From positions 62,001 to 126,000 of the forward strand of contig NZ_JABRWJ010000001.1 in the NCBI RefSeq assembly GCF_013266755.1: a stretch of DNA of 64,000 bases, read 5' to 3'. This DNA comes from Pseudaquabacterium terrae. Its GTDB lineage: Bacteria; Pseudomonadota; Gammaproteobacteria; Burkholderiales; Burkholderiaceae_C. Shown one piece after another: positions 26,806-36,043 of this stretch; position 1 is the stretch's first letter, and each line of letters begins with the position of its first letter. The translations under genes and the position numbers were made by a program. Under the pieces are notes generated by a model. The model saw nothing but the letters and a program-made list of their open reading frames with translations. It was not told where the DNA came from and did no database searches.

Positions 26806-29800
26806 ATGCAGGAGATTCGCGTCCTCTTCACGGCGTCGGCAGGCAACGGCCTGCTTGGCTCGCTCACTGACGCCGACGGCAAGCGCATCGGCACCGAGGT
26901 GCCCTTCACGCTGTCCCTGCCCGATGACGACTACGTCGACCTCCGCTGGTATCTGGAGGAATACATGGAGTTGCCCGATGGCGGGGCCGTCGTCCGGGCG
27001 GAGCGTATCGAGGCGAACCTGTCGAAGTGGGGCCGTCAACTGCACGACGCCCTCTTCTCCGCTCCTGAGAACAAGGCCGCGCTGAAGCTCCTGCTCGATG
27101 CCGAAGAGCCGCGCCAGCTGACCATCGCCACCAGCGACCCCGCTTTGCTGCGCCTGCCGTGGGAGCTCATGGCGGATGACGCCGGCAGCCTCGCCCTGCG
27201 CGTCTCCATCCGGCGCCAGCTCAGCACGCCGGAAAGTCTCATCCCGCGCGAAGTCCAGCTGCCGCTGCGCATCCTCTACATCGTCAGCCGCCCCGAGGAC
27301 GCGGGCTTCATCGATCCGCGTGTCACGACGAAGGCCCTCGTCGCGGCGCTCGACCCGCTCGGGGCGGCCGTGAAGCTCGACTTCTGCCGCCCGCCCACGC
27401 TGAAGCGCATGGGCGAAATGCTGCGCGCGGCGCAGCAGGAAGGCGACAGCTACGACGTCGTCCACTTCGACGGCCACGGCACGTTCATGCAGCAGCAGCA
27501 GCTCGGCGCCTTGTGCTTCGAGCAGAGCGACGACGGCAGCGGCGACTCCAAGACCGACCTCGTGCCCGCCGACCAACTCGGCAACCTGCTCGCGCAGCAC
27601 AAGATCCCGCTCGTCGTGCTGGAGGCCTGCCGCAGTGCGGAGATGAAATCCATCGTCTTTCGCTCGGTCGCCCCGCGCCTCATTCAGGCGGGCGTCGGCA
27701 GCGTGCTGTCGATGGGCCATGCCGTGCATGTCCAGGCGGCGACGATCCTGCTCGATCGCTTCTACCGCGAGCTGGTGCGCGGCACCACCATCGGCCACGC
27801 CGTCGCGCAGGGCCGCAGCGCGCTCGTGTCTTCACCTACGCGCTGGCTGGAATACGGCCCCGGGGCCCGCACGCTCCGGCTTCAGGACTGGTTCCTGCCG
27901 CATCTGTACCAGCGAGGTACGGACGATGCGCTGCTGCCGCCCGACCTCGCGAAGCAGCAGGCCGTGCGGCAATTCGACCTCTTCCTCAGCCACAACCACA
28001 ACGACTCCACCCGCGTCGAAGCGCTTGCCCGCACGCTGTCGGAAAAGCACGGCCTGCGCGTCTGGCTGGACAAGTGGGAGTGCGATCCCGGCAAGCTCGA
28101 GCCGCAGTGCGAAGCGGGCATCCGCCACAGCCGGTTCACCGTCGTCGCCGGCTCGCAGTCGGCACTGAACTCGAACTGGGTCGAGTGGGAAATCGGCAAG
28201 CACCTCGCACTCAATCCCGAGGCTGACCACTTGCTGCCGATCAAGCTGGAGCCGCTGACTCTACCGCCCCATCTGGGCGACAACCTCTGGGTGGACTTCA
28301 CCGATCCCGCGCAGGATGCGGCGAATGCCGCGCTGCTTGCCCGGCTCATCCGCACCACCGACGCGGCGGACGCGCGCAAGCGGCGTGGTTTCCGGCCACC
28401 GGCACGCCAGCGCGACGAGCACGGGCCGTTCCCACCGGCGCCGACCTACGGTTTTCATGGCCGTGCGCGGGAGTTGTTGATGCTGGAGCGGCAGTTCCGC
28501 AGCCAACGCGGCATCGTGCTGCATGCGATGGGCGGCATGGGCAAGACCACGTTGGCCACCGAGGCGGCGGACTGGTGGACGCGCAGCGGGCTCTTCCGCG
28601 ACGGCGCGTGCTTCGCGAGCTTCGAGCAGTTCACCAGCGCCGAGCGCGTGGTGCAGGTGCTGGGGTGCTATGTGGCGGGGGAAAAGTTCAACCAGCTCCC
28701 CGCCGGTGAGCAGCGCAAGCGCGCGGTCGAGTTCATGCGGCAACACGCCGTGCTGCTCGTCTGGGACAACTACGAGAGCGCCCTGCCGCAGTTCAATGAC
28801 GGCGCGGCGGCCATCGGCAGCCCCTACACCGACGAAGAACGCACCCGCCTCGCTGAGCTGTTCCGCGATCTCACCACCGGGCCGGGTCGCGGCGCGGTGC
28901 TCGTCACCTGCCGCCCCGGCGATACCGGCCTGCCGGGTGCCCGGCGGCACGAACTGCACGGCCTCGCCCGCGCCGACAGCCTGTGGCTGCTGGCGGAGAT
29001 CCTCCAGAAACACGACCTCAAGCTCAGTGATGCGCGATTCACGCGGGAAAAGTTGGATCCCCTCCTGCGCGACCTTGCGGACCATCCGTTGTCGCTGGAA
29101 CTCGTCGGCCCGCACCTGAAGACGCTGACTCCGGAAGCCATCCGCGCGGACTTCGGCACCCTGCTCACCCTTTTTCAGCAGGACGCGTCGCCGGGGCCGG
29201 ATGGCAAACCGGGGCGCAACTCATCGCTGCTCGCGTCCCTCGAATTCTCACGCCGGCACCTCAGCCCCGCCGCCCGCGAGGCGCTGCCGTGGCTCGGCCT
29301 GTTCAGCGGTGGCGTGTTCGAGGACTTGCTGCTCGATGTCAGCCAGATCACCCCGGAAGCCTTGGCCCCGATCCGCCGCGAGTTGCAGAGCATCGCACTC
29401 GTGCGCCCGGAGGATGAGATTCAAATTGGTGGCCGCCCATTCCTCCGCTTTCACCCCACGCTCGCCTCAGCTGCGGCGGCCGGTGCCCTCGCGCAACAGC
29501 CGCAGACCCGGCAGCGCCTCATCCACGTCTATCTGGCCCTCAGTCAGGCGCTGGACAAGGCGATGAATGGCTCGCAATCCCGCGCAGCGCTGGCGATTCT
29601 CGATCGCGAGGAGGCTAACTACCGCACCGCCGTGCATCTAGCCATCCGCGATGGGCTGATCCGCGAGGCCGCTGCGCTGGGGATCACTCTCAAGAACTAT
29701 CTCGAAAGATCCAGCCGCCTGCGCGAGCGAGATGCTTGGGTGACCATGCTGAGAGATGCCACTGCTCAGGGGACTCTCACGCCGGAAGCGGCGCTCTACG

Positions 29801-31257
29801 AGCAGGAAGATGCCTACCGGCGTTTCCAGCAGGGCGACCCCGAAGGTGCAGTGGAGCAACTTCAGACTCTGATCGACCGGCTCCGCTCGACCTCGGAGTT
29901 CGACTCGGCGTTCCACTTGGCACTGGCCGTTGGCGCCTTGGGCGACCTGCTCAACGACCGCGGCGCTGGGAGCCAGGCGGTCCCTTTTCTCCAGGAAGCC
30001 GTAAGCCTCTGGGAGGCTCTGATCGAGAAAGCATGGGGCCGGCCATGGGAGTCACTGCTAGCCACTGGCGATCACGTCAAAGCCTTCAAACAGCTTGGCA
30101 ACCTCTCGGCGGCCATGGGCAATCTGGCGAACGCACTGTGCGACACCGGCCGGCACGATGAAGCGCTGAAGGTGGCAGAGGAGGCCCTCCAGATCGATAT
30201 TCAGTACGGGAACCAACGTGAGATCGGCGTCGGCCACGGCCAATGCGCCAACATCCTCATGGCCGCCGGCCGCCATGATGAGGCCGATGCGCGCTATGAG
30301 CTCGCCGTCGCCGCCGCCCGCCAGACCGGAGACAAGGCAATTGAGGGATCACTGCTCCAGCATCAGGGTGGCCTAGCATCGAAACGCAATGAGCTCACCC
30401 GAGCCGCCCTCCTCTACCAGCAAGCGCTCCTGCGTTTTCAGGAGGCAGGCAATCCAGGCTCGATGATGCGAACCTACAACCTCCTCGGCGTTGTGGAACG
30501 TAAAGCTAGCCGTCTGGCCGAGGCCCGAGCGTGGTATGAGAAGTCCCGGAAACTAGCAGTGGACTTGAAAGACCAGGCCTGCCTCGGCCAAGCTGCCCAG
30601 AACATCAGCGTCGTCTGCCTACTGGAAGGCGAAGCCGCCCGCGAGCAGGGAGACGAGCCAGCTGCCAAGCACAGCTTTCAAATCGCCCTCCGCTCTGCGG
30701 AAGAAGGACTTCGGATCATGCAAGCCCTAGCCAATCAGCCAGACGAAGCCGGTGCCCTGAGCCAACTCGCCCTCATCCACCGCTGCCTCGGTGACCTCGC
30801 CGCCGCCGAGCACCACGCTCATGCCGCCCGCCAGATCCGCGAATCCCTCGGCTTGAAAGAAGTCTTCAAAGACTACAACACCCTGTCCCAAATCGCCGAA
30901 GCTCGTGGCGATACCGCCGCCGCCGAGTGGGCGCAGAAGCGCGATGCCATGCTCGAAGAACTCAGACGCCTTGCCGGAGGCGGTGGCGGCGTGCCGCTGA
31001 AGGCCCTGCAAGCCCTGGCCATCGCCTGCGCCCAGGCCGGCCTCAGCGGCGCCCCTCCGGGCCCTGCCGAAGCCGAAGCCCTCGCCACCCTCGACGGAAT
31101 GCCTGCGCCCTTCCCCGACTTCTCCGCCACCCTCTGTCGACTGGCCAGTGGTGAGATGCCGCCCATCCCTGACGGTTTACCGACGGAGTTGCGCGACCTG
31201 CTCACGGCGACCCTGAAGGCCATGCGCGACGCAACCCAACCTCCCGGCATGCAGTGA
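26806..31257 (+). CDS. CHAT-TIR-NB-ARC-TPR protein, NLR-like candidate immune receptor
   Basis: A single protein of about 1483 residues with four recognisable parts. Residues 100-370: CHAT caspase-like peptidase with catalytic His224 (VVHFDGHGTF) and Cys275 (VVLEACRSAE). Residues 388-515: TIR domain (QFDLFLSHNHND) with the probable NADase glutamate Glu462 in NWVEWEIG, which lines up with SARM1 WVHKEIV. Residues 545-900: NB-ARC/STAND ATPase with Walker A AMGGMGKTT (574-582), Walker B LLVWDN (Asp654) and the downstream sensor VLVTCRPG. Residues 930 to about 1400: helical TPR repeats, the likely sensor. The design is that of bacterial NLR-like anti-phage proteins, but with two effector domains, a protease and an NADase. 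ATG 26806 is chosen because the conserved part starts there; no strong ribosome binding site is seen, and GTG 26746 is an alternative. No partner gene is adjacent. Confidence 0.82.
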   Translation: MQEIRVLFTASAGNGLLGSLTDADGKRIGTEVPFTLSLPDDDYVDLRWYLEEYMELPDGGAVVRAERIEANLSKWGRQLHDALFSAPENKAALKLLLDAEEPRQLTIATSDPALLRLPWELMADDAGSLALRVSIRRQLSTPESLIPREVQLPLRILYIVSRPEDAGFIDPRVTTKALVAALDPLGAAVKLDFCRPPTLKRMGEMLRAAQQEGDSYDVVHFDGHGTFMQQQQLGALCFEQSDDGSGDSKTDLVPADQLGNLLAQHKIPLVVLEACRSAEMKSIVFRSVAPRLIQAGVGSVLSMGHAVHVQAATILLDRFYRELVRGTTIGHAVAQGRSALVSSPTRWLEYGPGARTLRLQDWFLPHLYQRGTDDALLPPDLAKQQAVRQFDLFLSHNHNDSTRVEALARTLSEKHGLRVWLDKWECDPGKLEPQCEAGIRHSRFTVVAGSQSALNSNWVEWEIGKHLALNPEADHLLPIKLEPLTLPPHLGDNLWVDFTDPAQDAANAALLARLIRTTDAADARKRRGFRPPARQRDEHGPFPPAPTYGFHGRARELLMLERQFRSQRGIVLHAMGGMGKTTLATEAADWWTRSGLFRDGACFASFEQFTSAERVVQVLGCYVAGEKFNQLPAGEQRKRAVEFMRQHAVLLVWDNYESALPQFNDGAAAIGSPYTDEERTRLAELFRDLTTGPGRGAVLVTCRPGDTGLPGARRHELHGLARADSLWLLAEILQKHDLKLSDARFTREKLDPLLRDLADHPLSLELVGPHLKTLTPEAIRADFGTLLTLFQQDASPGPDGKPGRNSSLLASLEFSRRHLSPAAREALPWLGLFSGGVFEDLLLDVSQITPEALAPIRRELQSIALVRPEDEIQIGGRPFLRFHPTLASAAAAGALAQQPQTRQRLIHVYLALSQALDKAMNGSQSRAALAILDREEANYRTAVHLAIRDGLIREAAALGITLKNYLERSSRLRERDAWVTMLRDATAQGTLTPEAALYEQEDAYRRFQQGDPEGAVEQLQTLIDRLRSTSEFDSAFHLALAVGALGDLLNDRGAGSQAVPFLQEAVSLWEALIEKAWGRPWESLLATGDHVKAFKQLGNLSAAMGNLANALCDTGRHDEALKVAEEALQIDIQYGNQREIGVGHGQCANILMAAGRHDEADARYELAVAAARQTGDKAIEGSLLQHQGGLASKRNELTRAALLYQQALLRFQEAGNPGSMMRTYNLLGVVERKASRLAEARAWYEKSRKLAVDLKDQACLGQAAQNISVVCLLEGEAAREQGDEPAAKHSFQIALRSAEEGLRIMQALANQPDEAGALSQLALIHRCLGDLAAAEHHAHAARQIRESLGLKEVFKDYNTLSQIAEARGDTAAAEWAQKRDAMLEELRRLAGGGGGVPLKALQALAIACAQAGLSGAPPGPAEAEALATLDGMPAPFPDFSATLCRLASGEMPPIPDGLPTELRDLLTATLKAMRDATQPPGMQ

Positions 31258-31297
31258 GCGCAGTCAGGATCGGCGACCGCGGCAGCAACGCACACCC

Positions 31298-31651
31298 TCA
31301 CCCCATCTTCACCGCCGTCCCACTCACCGCCACCATCATCATCCCGTTCGCCTCGCCCAGCACTTCGTAGTCGAAGTCGATGCCGACGATCCCGTCCGCG
31401 CCCATTTCACGCGCCGCCTCGATCATGTCCTGCAGCGCCGCGTCGCGCGCCCCGGACAGCGCGCGCTCATAACCACCGGCGCGGCCGCCGACGACGTCGC
31501 GGATCGAGCTGAACATGTCGCGGAAGATGTTGGCGCCGATGATCGCCTCACCGTTCACGACGCCCAGAAAGCGCTCGACGCGCGCGCCTTCACCATTCGG
31601 TACCACGGTGGCGAGGAAGAAGCCTTCGTCGGTCTTCGAGAACCAGCCCAT
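31298..31651 (-). CDS. YbjQ-family protein
   Basis: A 117-residue YbjQ (UPF0145) domain. The signature EAIIGANIFRDMFSSIRDVVGGRAGGYE is highly conserved in this pentamer- or decamer-forming family, once called a heavy-metal-binding domain. Its biochemical role is not established. ATG 31651 follows GAGGAGA at a good distance. It converges on the CHAT-TIR gene. Confidence 0.82.
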   Translation of the reverse strand: MGWFSKTDEGFFLATVVPNGEGARVERFLGVVNGEAIIGANIFRDMFSSIRDVVGGRAGGYERALSGARDAALQDMIEAAREMGADGIVGIDFDYEVLGEANGMMMVAVSGTAVKMG

Positions 31652-31687
31652 GTGAATCTCCTCGGTTGAACGCACGACGATAACGCG

Positions 31688-33217
31688 TCACACCGCGGTG
31701 CGCCCCTCGCGCGCCGCCCCGTCGTCGCCCCCCACCAGCGGCGGATGCGTCACGATCGACTTCAACTCCGGCCGACCGGTGCGCAGCGCATCCAGGTCCG
31801 GCCGCGGCCGGCACCAGGTCGGCGACGCGGCGAAGGCCTGCTCCAGCGCCCGCGCGGCCGACAGCAGCGCCGCATCACCGCGCAGCCGGCCGATCAGCTG
31901 CAGCCCGAACGGCATGCCGTGCTCGTCGCGGCCGCAGGGCAGCGACAGCGCCGGGTTGGTGGCCAGCGTGACGACATAGGTCAGCGCCAGCCAGTGGTAG
32001 TAGTTGCGCGTCGGCTGGTCGTCGATGCGTTCGGCGAACAGCTGCTGCCACGGGAACGGCGTCATCGGCGTGGTCGGCGCGAGGATCAGGTCGAAGCGCT
32101 CGAAGGCCTGCGCGAAACGGCGCGCGATGCGCGTCTGCTCCAGGTGCGCCCAGGCGCGGTCGGCCAGCGTGATGGCGGCGGCCATCTCGACGTTGGCGCG
32201 CACGTTCGGGCCCAGCGTCTGCGGCGCCGTGCGGTACACGTCGGCGAAGGCGGCGACGAAGCTCTCCGCGCGCAGCGTGTCGAAGGCGCGGTCGGCGTCG
32301 CCGAGCTGCAGGTTCACCGGCTCGCAGGCCGCGACCCACGGGCGGATCGCCTCGACACGGTCGCGGAAGGTGCGCCGCACCTCGGGCTCGACGAGGCACA
32401 GGCCGAAGTCTTCGGTGAATCCCACGCGCAGGGTCGACAGGTCGGTGCCGGCCAGCGGCCAGAAGGACGCGCCGTTTGCAGGGTAGGACATCGGATCGTT
32501 CGGATCGAAGCCGACGCTGGCCGCCAGCTGCAGCGCGGTGTCCTCGACCGTGCGGCCCATCGGCCCCAGCACCGAGATCACCGACCAGCCGAGCGGCCGC
32601 GCGTCGTTCGCGACCAGGCCCGGCGAGGGCCGCAGCCCGACGACGCCGCACAGCGCGGCCGGAATGCGCAGCGATCCCCCCGTGTCGGAGCCGGTGGCGA
32701 TCGGCAGCATGTCCACCGCCAGCGCGGCGGCCGAGCCGCCCGACGAGCCGCCCGCGTTCAGCGCCGGGTCGAACGGGTTGCCGGTGGCGCCCCACACCGG
32801 GTTGCGCGTATTGGCGCCCGCGCCCATGTCGGGCACGTTGGTCTTGGCCGTCACGATGGCGCCGGATGCGCGCAGCCGCGCCACTAACGAGTTATCACGC
32901 GCCGGCACGTTGCCTCGTTGGCCGGCGTTGCCGTAGGTCGTCAGCAGGCCGGCGGTGTCCTGCAGGTCCTTCACGCCCAGCGGCAAGCCGTGCAGCAGGC
33001 CGAGCGGCGCGCCGCGCATCACGTCGGCCTCGGCGGCGCGTGCGCTTTGGCGTGCGCGCTCGAAGTCGGTCGCGGCGATCGCATTGATCGCGGGATTGAA
33101 GGCTTCGATGCGTGCGATGCACGCGTCCATCAACTCCACCGGCGAGAGCTCGCGGCGGCCGATGAGTCTTCGCAATTCGACGGCGGATTGCTCCGGCAGG
33201 TGGGGGTCATGCGCCAT
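31688..33217 (-). CDS. Amidase (amidase-signature family)
   Basis: A 509-residue amidase with the Ser-cisSer-Lys triad: Lys83 (GVKDLQDTAG), Ser158 (GGSSGGS) and Ser182 (DTGGSLRIPA), spaced 24 residues as in FAAH. It hydrolyses an amide to acid plus ammonia. It ends an operon whose first genes are a D-amino-acid-oxidase-like flavoenzyme and a TctC/Bug binding protein, so the substrate may be an amide taken up or made by them. Substrate unknown. Confidence 0.85.
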   Translation of the reverse strand: MAHDPHLPEQSAVELRRLIGRRELSPVELMDACIARIEAFNPAINAIAATDFERARQSARAAEADVMRGAPLGLLHGLPLGVKDLQDTAGLLTTYGNAGQRGNVPARDNSLVARLRASGAIVTAKTNVPDMGAGANTRNPVWGATGNPFDPALNAGGSSGGSAAALAVDMLPIATGSDTGGSLRIPAALCGVVGLRPSPGLVANDARPLGWSVISVLGPMGRTVEDTALQLAASVGFDPNDPMSYPANGASFWPLAGTDLSTLRVGFTEDFGLCLVEPEVRRTFRDRVEAIRPWVAACEPVNLQLGDADRAFDTLRAESFVAAFADVYRTAPQTLGPNVRANVEMAAAITLADRAWAHLEQTRIARRFAQAFERFDLILAPTTPMTPFPWQQLFAERIDDQPTRNYYHWLALTYVVTLATNPALSLPCGRDEHGMPFGLQLIGRLRGDAALLSAARALEQAFAASPTWCRPRPDLDALRTGRPELKSIVTHPPLVGGDDGAAREGRTAV

Positions 33218-33222
33218 GGTGC

Positions 33223-34185
33223 TCACTCCGTCGGGATCTTCGCCTTGTGCACGTAGGCACGCAACAGCGGCAGTTCCTTCGCGACGCGGGCCTCGTAGAA
33301 CGAGCCCGGCTGCCAGGCCACGTCGACGCCGGTCTTTTCCAGGTCGCCGCGCACGCTGGCATCGGCCAGCGTATCGGCGAGCGCCTTGCCGAGCACCTGC
33401 TGCACCGCGGCGGGCAGCCCGCGCGGCGCGACGATGGTGATCCACGGCACCATCTCGTAGTCGGGGAAACCGGCTTCGGCCACCGTCGGCACGCTGGGCA
33501 TCGACGGCGAGCGCTTCGCCGACGTCACGGCCAAGGCCTTCACCTTGCGCGACTGGATCATCGGCAGCGCCGCGACATTGGTGTCGAAGGTCAGCTGCAC
33601 CTGGCCGCCGATCAGGTCGGTCATTGCCGGCGCGCTGCCCTTGTAGGGCACGTGCAGGAGGTCGGCGCCGGTCACCAGCTTGAACATCTCGCCTGCCAGG
33701 TGCGAGGTGGTGCCGTTGCCGAACGAGCCGTAGGCCAGCGTGCCCGGCTTGGCGCGCGCCAGCGCCACCAGCTCCTTGACGCTGTTGGCCGGAAAGGCGG
33801 GGTTCGCCAGCAGCACCAGCGGCGAGGTGCCGATGAGGCCGATCGACTCGAAGCTCTTCTGCGCGTCGTACGGCAGCTTGCTCTTCAGCGCCGGGTTGAC
33901 CGTGAAGGTGGTGTTGGAGCTGATCAGCAGCGTGTAGCCGTCGGGCAGCGCCTGCGCCACCGCGCCCGCGCCGATGGCGGTGCCGGCACCCGCCTTGTTG
34001 TCGACGATCACCGTCTGGCCCAGGCGCTGCCCCATGCCCTTGGCGAGGATGCGGGCCAGGGTGTCGGTGGCACCGCCGGGGGGATAAGGCACGACGAGCG
34101 TGACCGGCTTGTCGGGAAAACCGGCCGCAGCGGCCGTGGCCGTGGTGAGCGCGGCCGCGAGCAGCAGCGTGGCACGTTTGATCAT
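33223..34185 (-). CDS. Bug/TctC-family periplasmic solute-binding protein
   Basis: A 320-residue Bug protein with a Sec signal peptide ending in AAAAG near residue 21 and the family opening FPDKPVTLVVPYPPGGATDTLAR. Bug proteins bind carboxylates, often amino or aromatic acids, and work with TctAB membrane partners, which are not present here. The expansion of such orphans is typical of Burkholderiales. The stop is 5 bases before the amidase start. Confidence 0.87.
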   Translation of the reverse strand: MIKRATLLLAAALTTATAAAAGFPDKPVTLVVPYPPGGATDTLARILAKGMGQRLGQTVIVDNKAGAGTAIGAGAVAQALPDGYTLLISSNTTFTVNPALKSKLPYDAQKSFESIGLIGTSPLVLLANPAFPANSVKELVALARAKPGTLAYGSFGNGTTSHLAGEMFKLVTGADLLHVPYKGSAPAMTDLIGGQVQLTFDTNVAALPMIQSRKVKALAVTSAKRSPSMPSVPTVAEAGFPDYEMVPWITIVAPRGLPAAVQQVLGKALADTLADASVRGDLEKTGVDVAWQPGSFYEARVAKELPLLRAYVHKAKIPTE

Positions 34186-34196
34186 GAGGGGTCCTT

Positions 34197-35324
34197 TCAA
34201 CGCAGGCGGTGAGGTGACGAGGCGAGCGGGTCGACGCCGTGGCTTGTCAGTGCGGAGGGCACCGGCTCGCCGCAGAGCAGCGCCGCGGCGAGCTCGGCGG
34301 CGCCGGCGGCGCTCTGGATGCCGTAGCCGCCTTGCGCCGCGAGCCAGAAGAAGGCCGGGCAGGCATCGTCCCAGCCGATCACCATCTCGCCATCGTGCAC
34401 GAAGGAGCGCAGTCCCGCCCAGGTGCTGGCCGGGCGGCGGATGGTGAGCGTGGTGACGGCTTCGATCTGGTGGATGCCGAGGGCGATGTCGAGCTCCTCG
34501 GGCACCACGTCGTGCGGCAGCGTGGGGTCGGCGTTGGCCGGGGACCCCAGCAGGCGGCCGGCGTCGGGCTTGAAGTACCAGCTCTCGTCGACACCGACGA
34601 CGGCGGGCCAGCCGGACACATCCACATCGGCGGGGCCGTTGAAGGTGAAGGCGCTGCGGCGGCGCGGCTCGAGGCCGACCGGGGCGGCGCCGCAGCGGGT
34701 CGCGACCTCGTCGGCCCAGGCGCCGGCGGCGTCGACGAGGGTCTGCGCCCGCACCACTTCGCCATCGGCCAGGCGCACGGTCCAGCGCGCGCCGTCGTGC
34801 GTCGCGGCGGCCAGCTCGGCGCCGCAGCGCAGCTCGCCGCCCTGCGCCCGCACTCCGCGCAGGAAGCCCTGGTGCAGGGCATGCACATCGATGTCTTGCG
34901 CGTCGCCGTCGAACAGCGCGCCGTGCACCCTGTCCGCCCGCAGGCAGGGCACGCGCGCCAGCGCGGCGGTGGCGTCCAGCGTCTGCAGCTGCGTGCCGCT
35001 GGCGGACAGCGTCTCGTGTGTCTCGCGCAGCAGCGCCTCCTGGCCGGGCGTGGCCAGGTACAGCACGCCGCGCGGCGCGAGCAGCGGCGTTTCGGTGAAG
35101 CCGCGCGGCGGGTGCTCGTAGAAGACGCGGCTGGCGCGGGTCAGCGCGCGCACGCCGGGCGGGCCGTAGCTCTCCATGAACATCGCGGCCGAGCGGCCGG
35201 TGGCGTGGTAGCCCGGCTGCGCCTCGCGCTCCAGCAGCAGCACGCTGCGGCGGCCGGCGAGGCGGTACGCGAGTGAAGCACCCGCGATGCCGGCACCGAT
35301 GATGACGAGGTCGAATTCTCTCAT
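34197..35324 (-). CDS. FAD-dependent oxidase, DAO family
   Basis: A 375-residue flavoenzyme of the glycine/D-amino-acid oxidase type, with N-terminal FAD motif VIIGAGIAGASLAYRL and, near the C terminus, GYGIQSAAGAAELAA. It should oxidise an amine or amino acid. It starts an operon with the Bug and amidase genes (11-base gap) and faces the XRE-cupin regulator across two palindromes, one of which covers its start codon. Confidence 0.83.
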   Translation of the reverse strand: MREFDLVIIGAGIAGASLAYRLAGRRSVLLLEREAQPGYHATGRSAAMFMESYGPPGVRALTRASRVFYEHPPRGFTETPLLAPRGVLYLATPGQEALLRETHETLSASGTQLQTLDATAALARVPCLRADRVHGALFDGDAQDIDVHALHQGFLRGVRAQGGELRCGAELAAATHDGARWTVRLADGEVVRAQTLVDAAGAWADEVATRCGAAPVGLEPRRRSAFTFNGPADVDVSGWPAVVGVDESWYFKPDAGRLLGSPANADPTLPHDVVPEELDIALGIHQIEAVTTLTIRRPASTWAGLRSFVHDGEMVIGWDDACPAFFWLAAQGGYGIQSAAGAAELAAALLCGEPVPSALTSHGVDPLASSPHRLR

Positions 35325-35348
35325 ACGAGAATTCTCGCATGCGAGAAT
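35315..35348. promoter_or_regulatory. Two tandem 18-bp palindromic operators
   Basis: ATTCTCTCATACGAGAAT at 35315-35332 and the perfect palindrome ATTCTCGCATGCGAGAAT at 35331-35348 share a consensus and overlap by 2 bases, giving a 16-bp spacing. The first covers the start codon of the oxidase (35322-35324); the second is near the promoter of the divergent regulator. They are good candidates for sites of the XRE-cupin protein. Confidence 0.7.
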
Positions 35349-35373
35349 CGTGTTTGTATATCGGGGACAAGCG

Positions 35374-36000
35374 ATGAGTGTTTCTGCATCCGGCCGCCGC
35401 GGCCGCGGCCGCGGCCAGGCGCCCGCCGCGCTCGACCGCGTGCGCATGGGCGAGCGGCTGCGCGCCATCCGCAAGACGCAGGACCTGACGCTGAAGGCGC
35501 TGGCCGCGCGATCGGGCGTGGCCTTGTCGACGCTGTCGAAGATCGAGCTGGGGCAGATCAGCGTCAGCTACGAGAAGCTGGCCGCCGTGGCGCGGGCGCT
35601 GGCCGTCGACACCGGGGCCCTGTTCGACCCGCGCGCCGGCGCGGTGCCGGGTGCCGGGCAGCCGGTAGTCGTGCGCTCGACGCTGGACACGGCGCCCAGC
35701 TACGAGAGCGAGCACTACGACTACCGCATGCTCGCCACCGAGTTTCCGGGCAAGCGCATGACGCCGCTGCACGGCATCATCGTCGCGCGCGATCTCGCGC
35801 AGTTCCCCGACTTCGTCCGCCACCCGGGTCAGGAGTTCGTCATGGTCCTCTCAGGGCGCGTGCGCATTCACTTCGAGACTGGCGACGTGATCGAGCTCGG
35901 ACGCCAGGAGTCGGCGTATTTCGACAGTGGCGTGGGGCATGCCTACGTGTCGCTCGGCAAGGCCGACGCGCAGGTGATGGTGGTGATGTCGGAACGGTGA
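35374..36000 (+). CDS. XRE-cupin transcriptional regulator
   Basis: A 208-residue regulator with an XRE helix-turn-helix at about residues 28-83 (LTLKALAARSGVALSTLSKIELGQ) and a C-terminal cupin (HGIIVARDL to HAYVSLG), the layout of PuuR-like regulators. Such proteins often sense an amine or amino acid and control its catabolic genes. It is divergent from the oxidase-Bug-amidase operon. ATG 35374 lies 25 bases after the second palindrome. The part from about residue 96 onward is repeated at 46284-46630 with an identical protein sequence. Confidence 0.87.
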   Translation: MSVSASGRRGRGRGQAPAALDRVRMGERLRAIRKTQDLTLKALAARSGVALSTLSKIELGQISVSYEKLAAVARALAVDTGALFDPRAGAVPGAGQPVVVRSTLDTAPSYESEHYDYRMLATEFPGKRMTPLHGIIVARDLAQFPDFVRHPGQEFVMVLSGRVRIHFETGDVIELGRQESAYFDSGVGHAYVSLGKADAQVMVVMSER

Positions 36001-36033
36001 GCGGGGTGCTGCCTGCGTGAATGCGATGCGTCG
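35986..36033. repeat. Direct repeat A flanking the chemoreceptor gene
   Basis: This 48-bp segment runs from the last codons of the XRE-cupin gene (ATGTCGGAAC...) to GATGCGATGCGTCG. It is repeated imperfectly at 38006-38054 and also occurs in the second cupin/phosphatase copy (46616-46665), where the two halves are contiguous. Confidence 0.8.
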
Positions 36034-36043
36034 TTAGATTGGA

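Noticed and set aside
33223-35823. One 866-residue frame joining the oxidase region and the Bug protein
   Set aside because: The first part is an out-of-frame shadow of the oxidase; a normal signal peptide start for the Bug protein exists at 34185.
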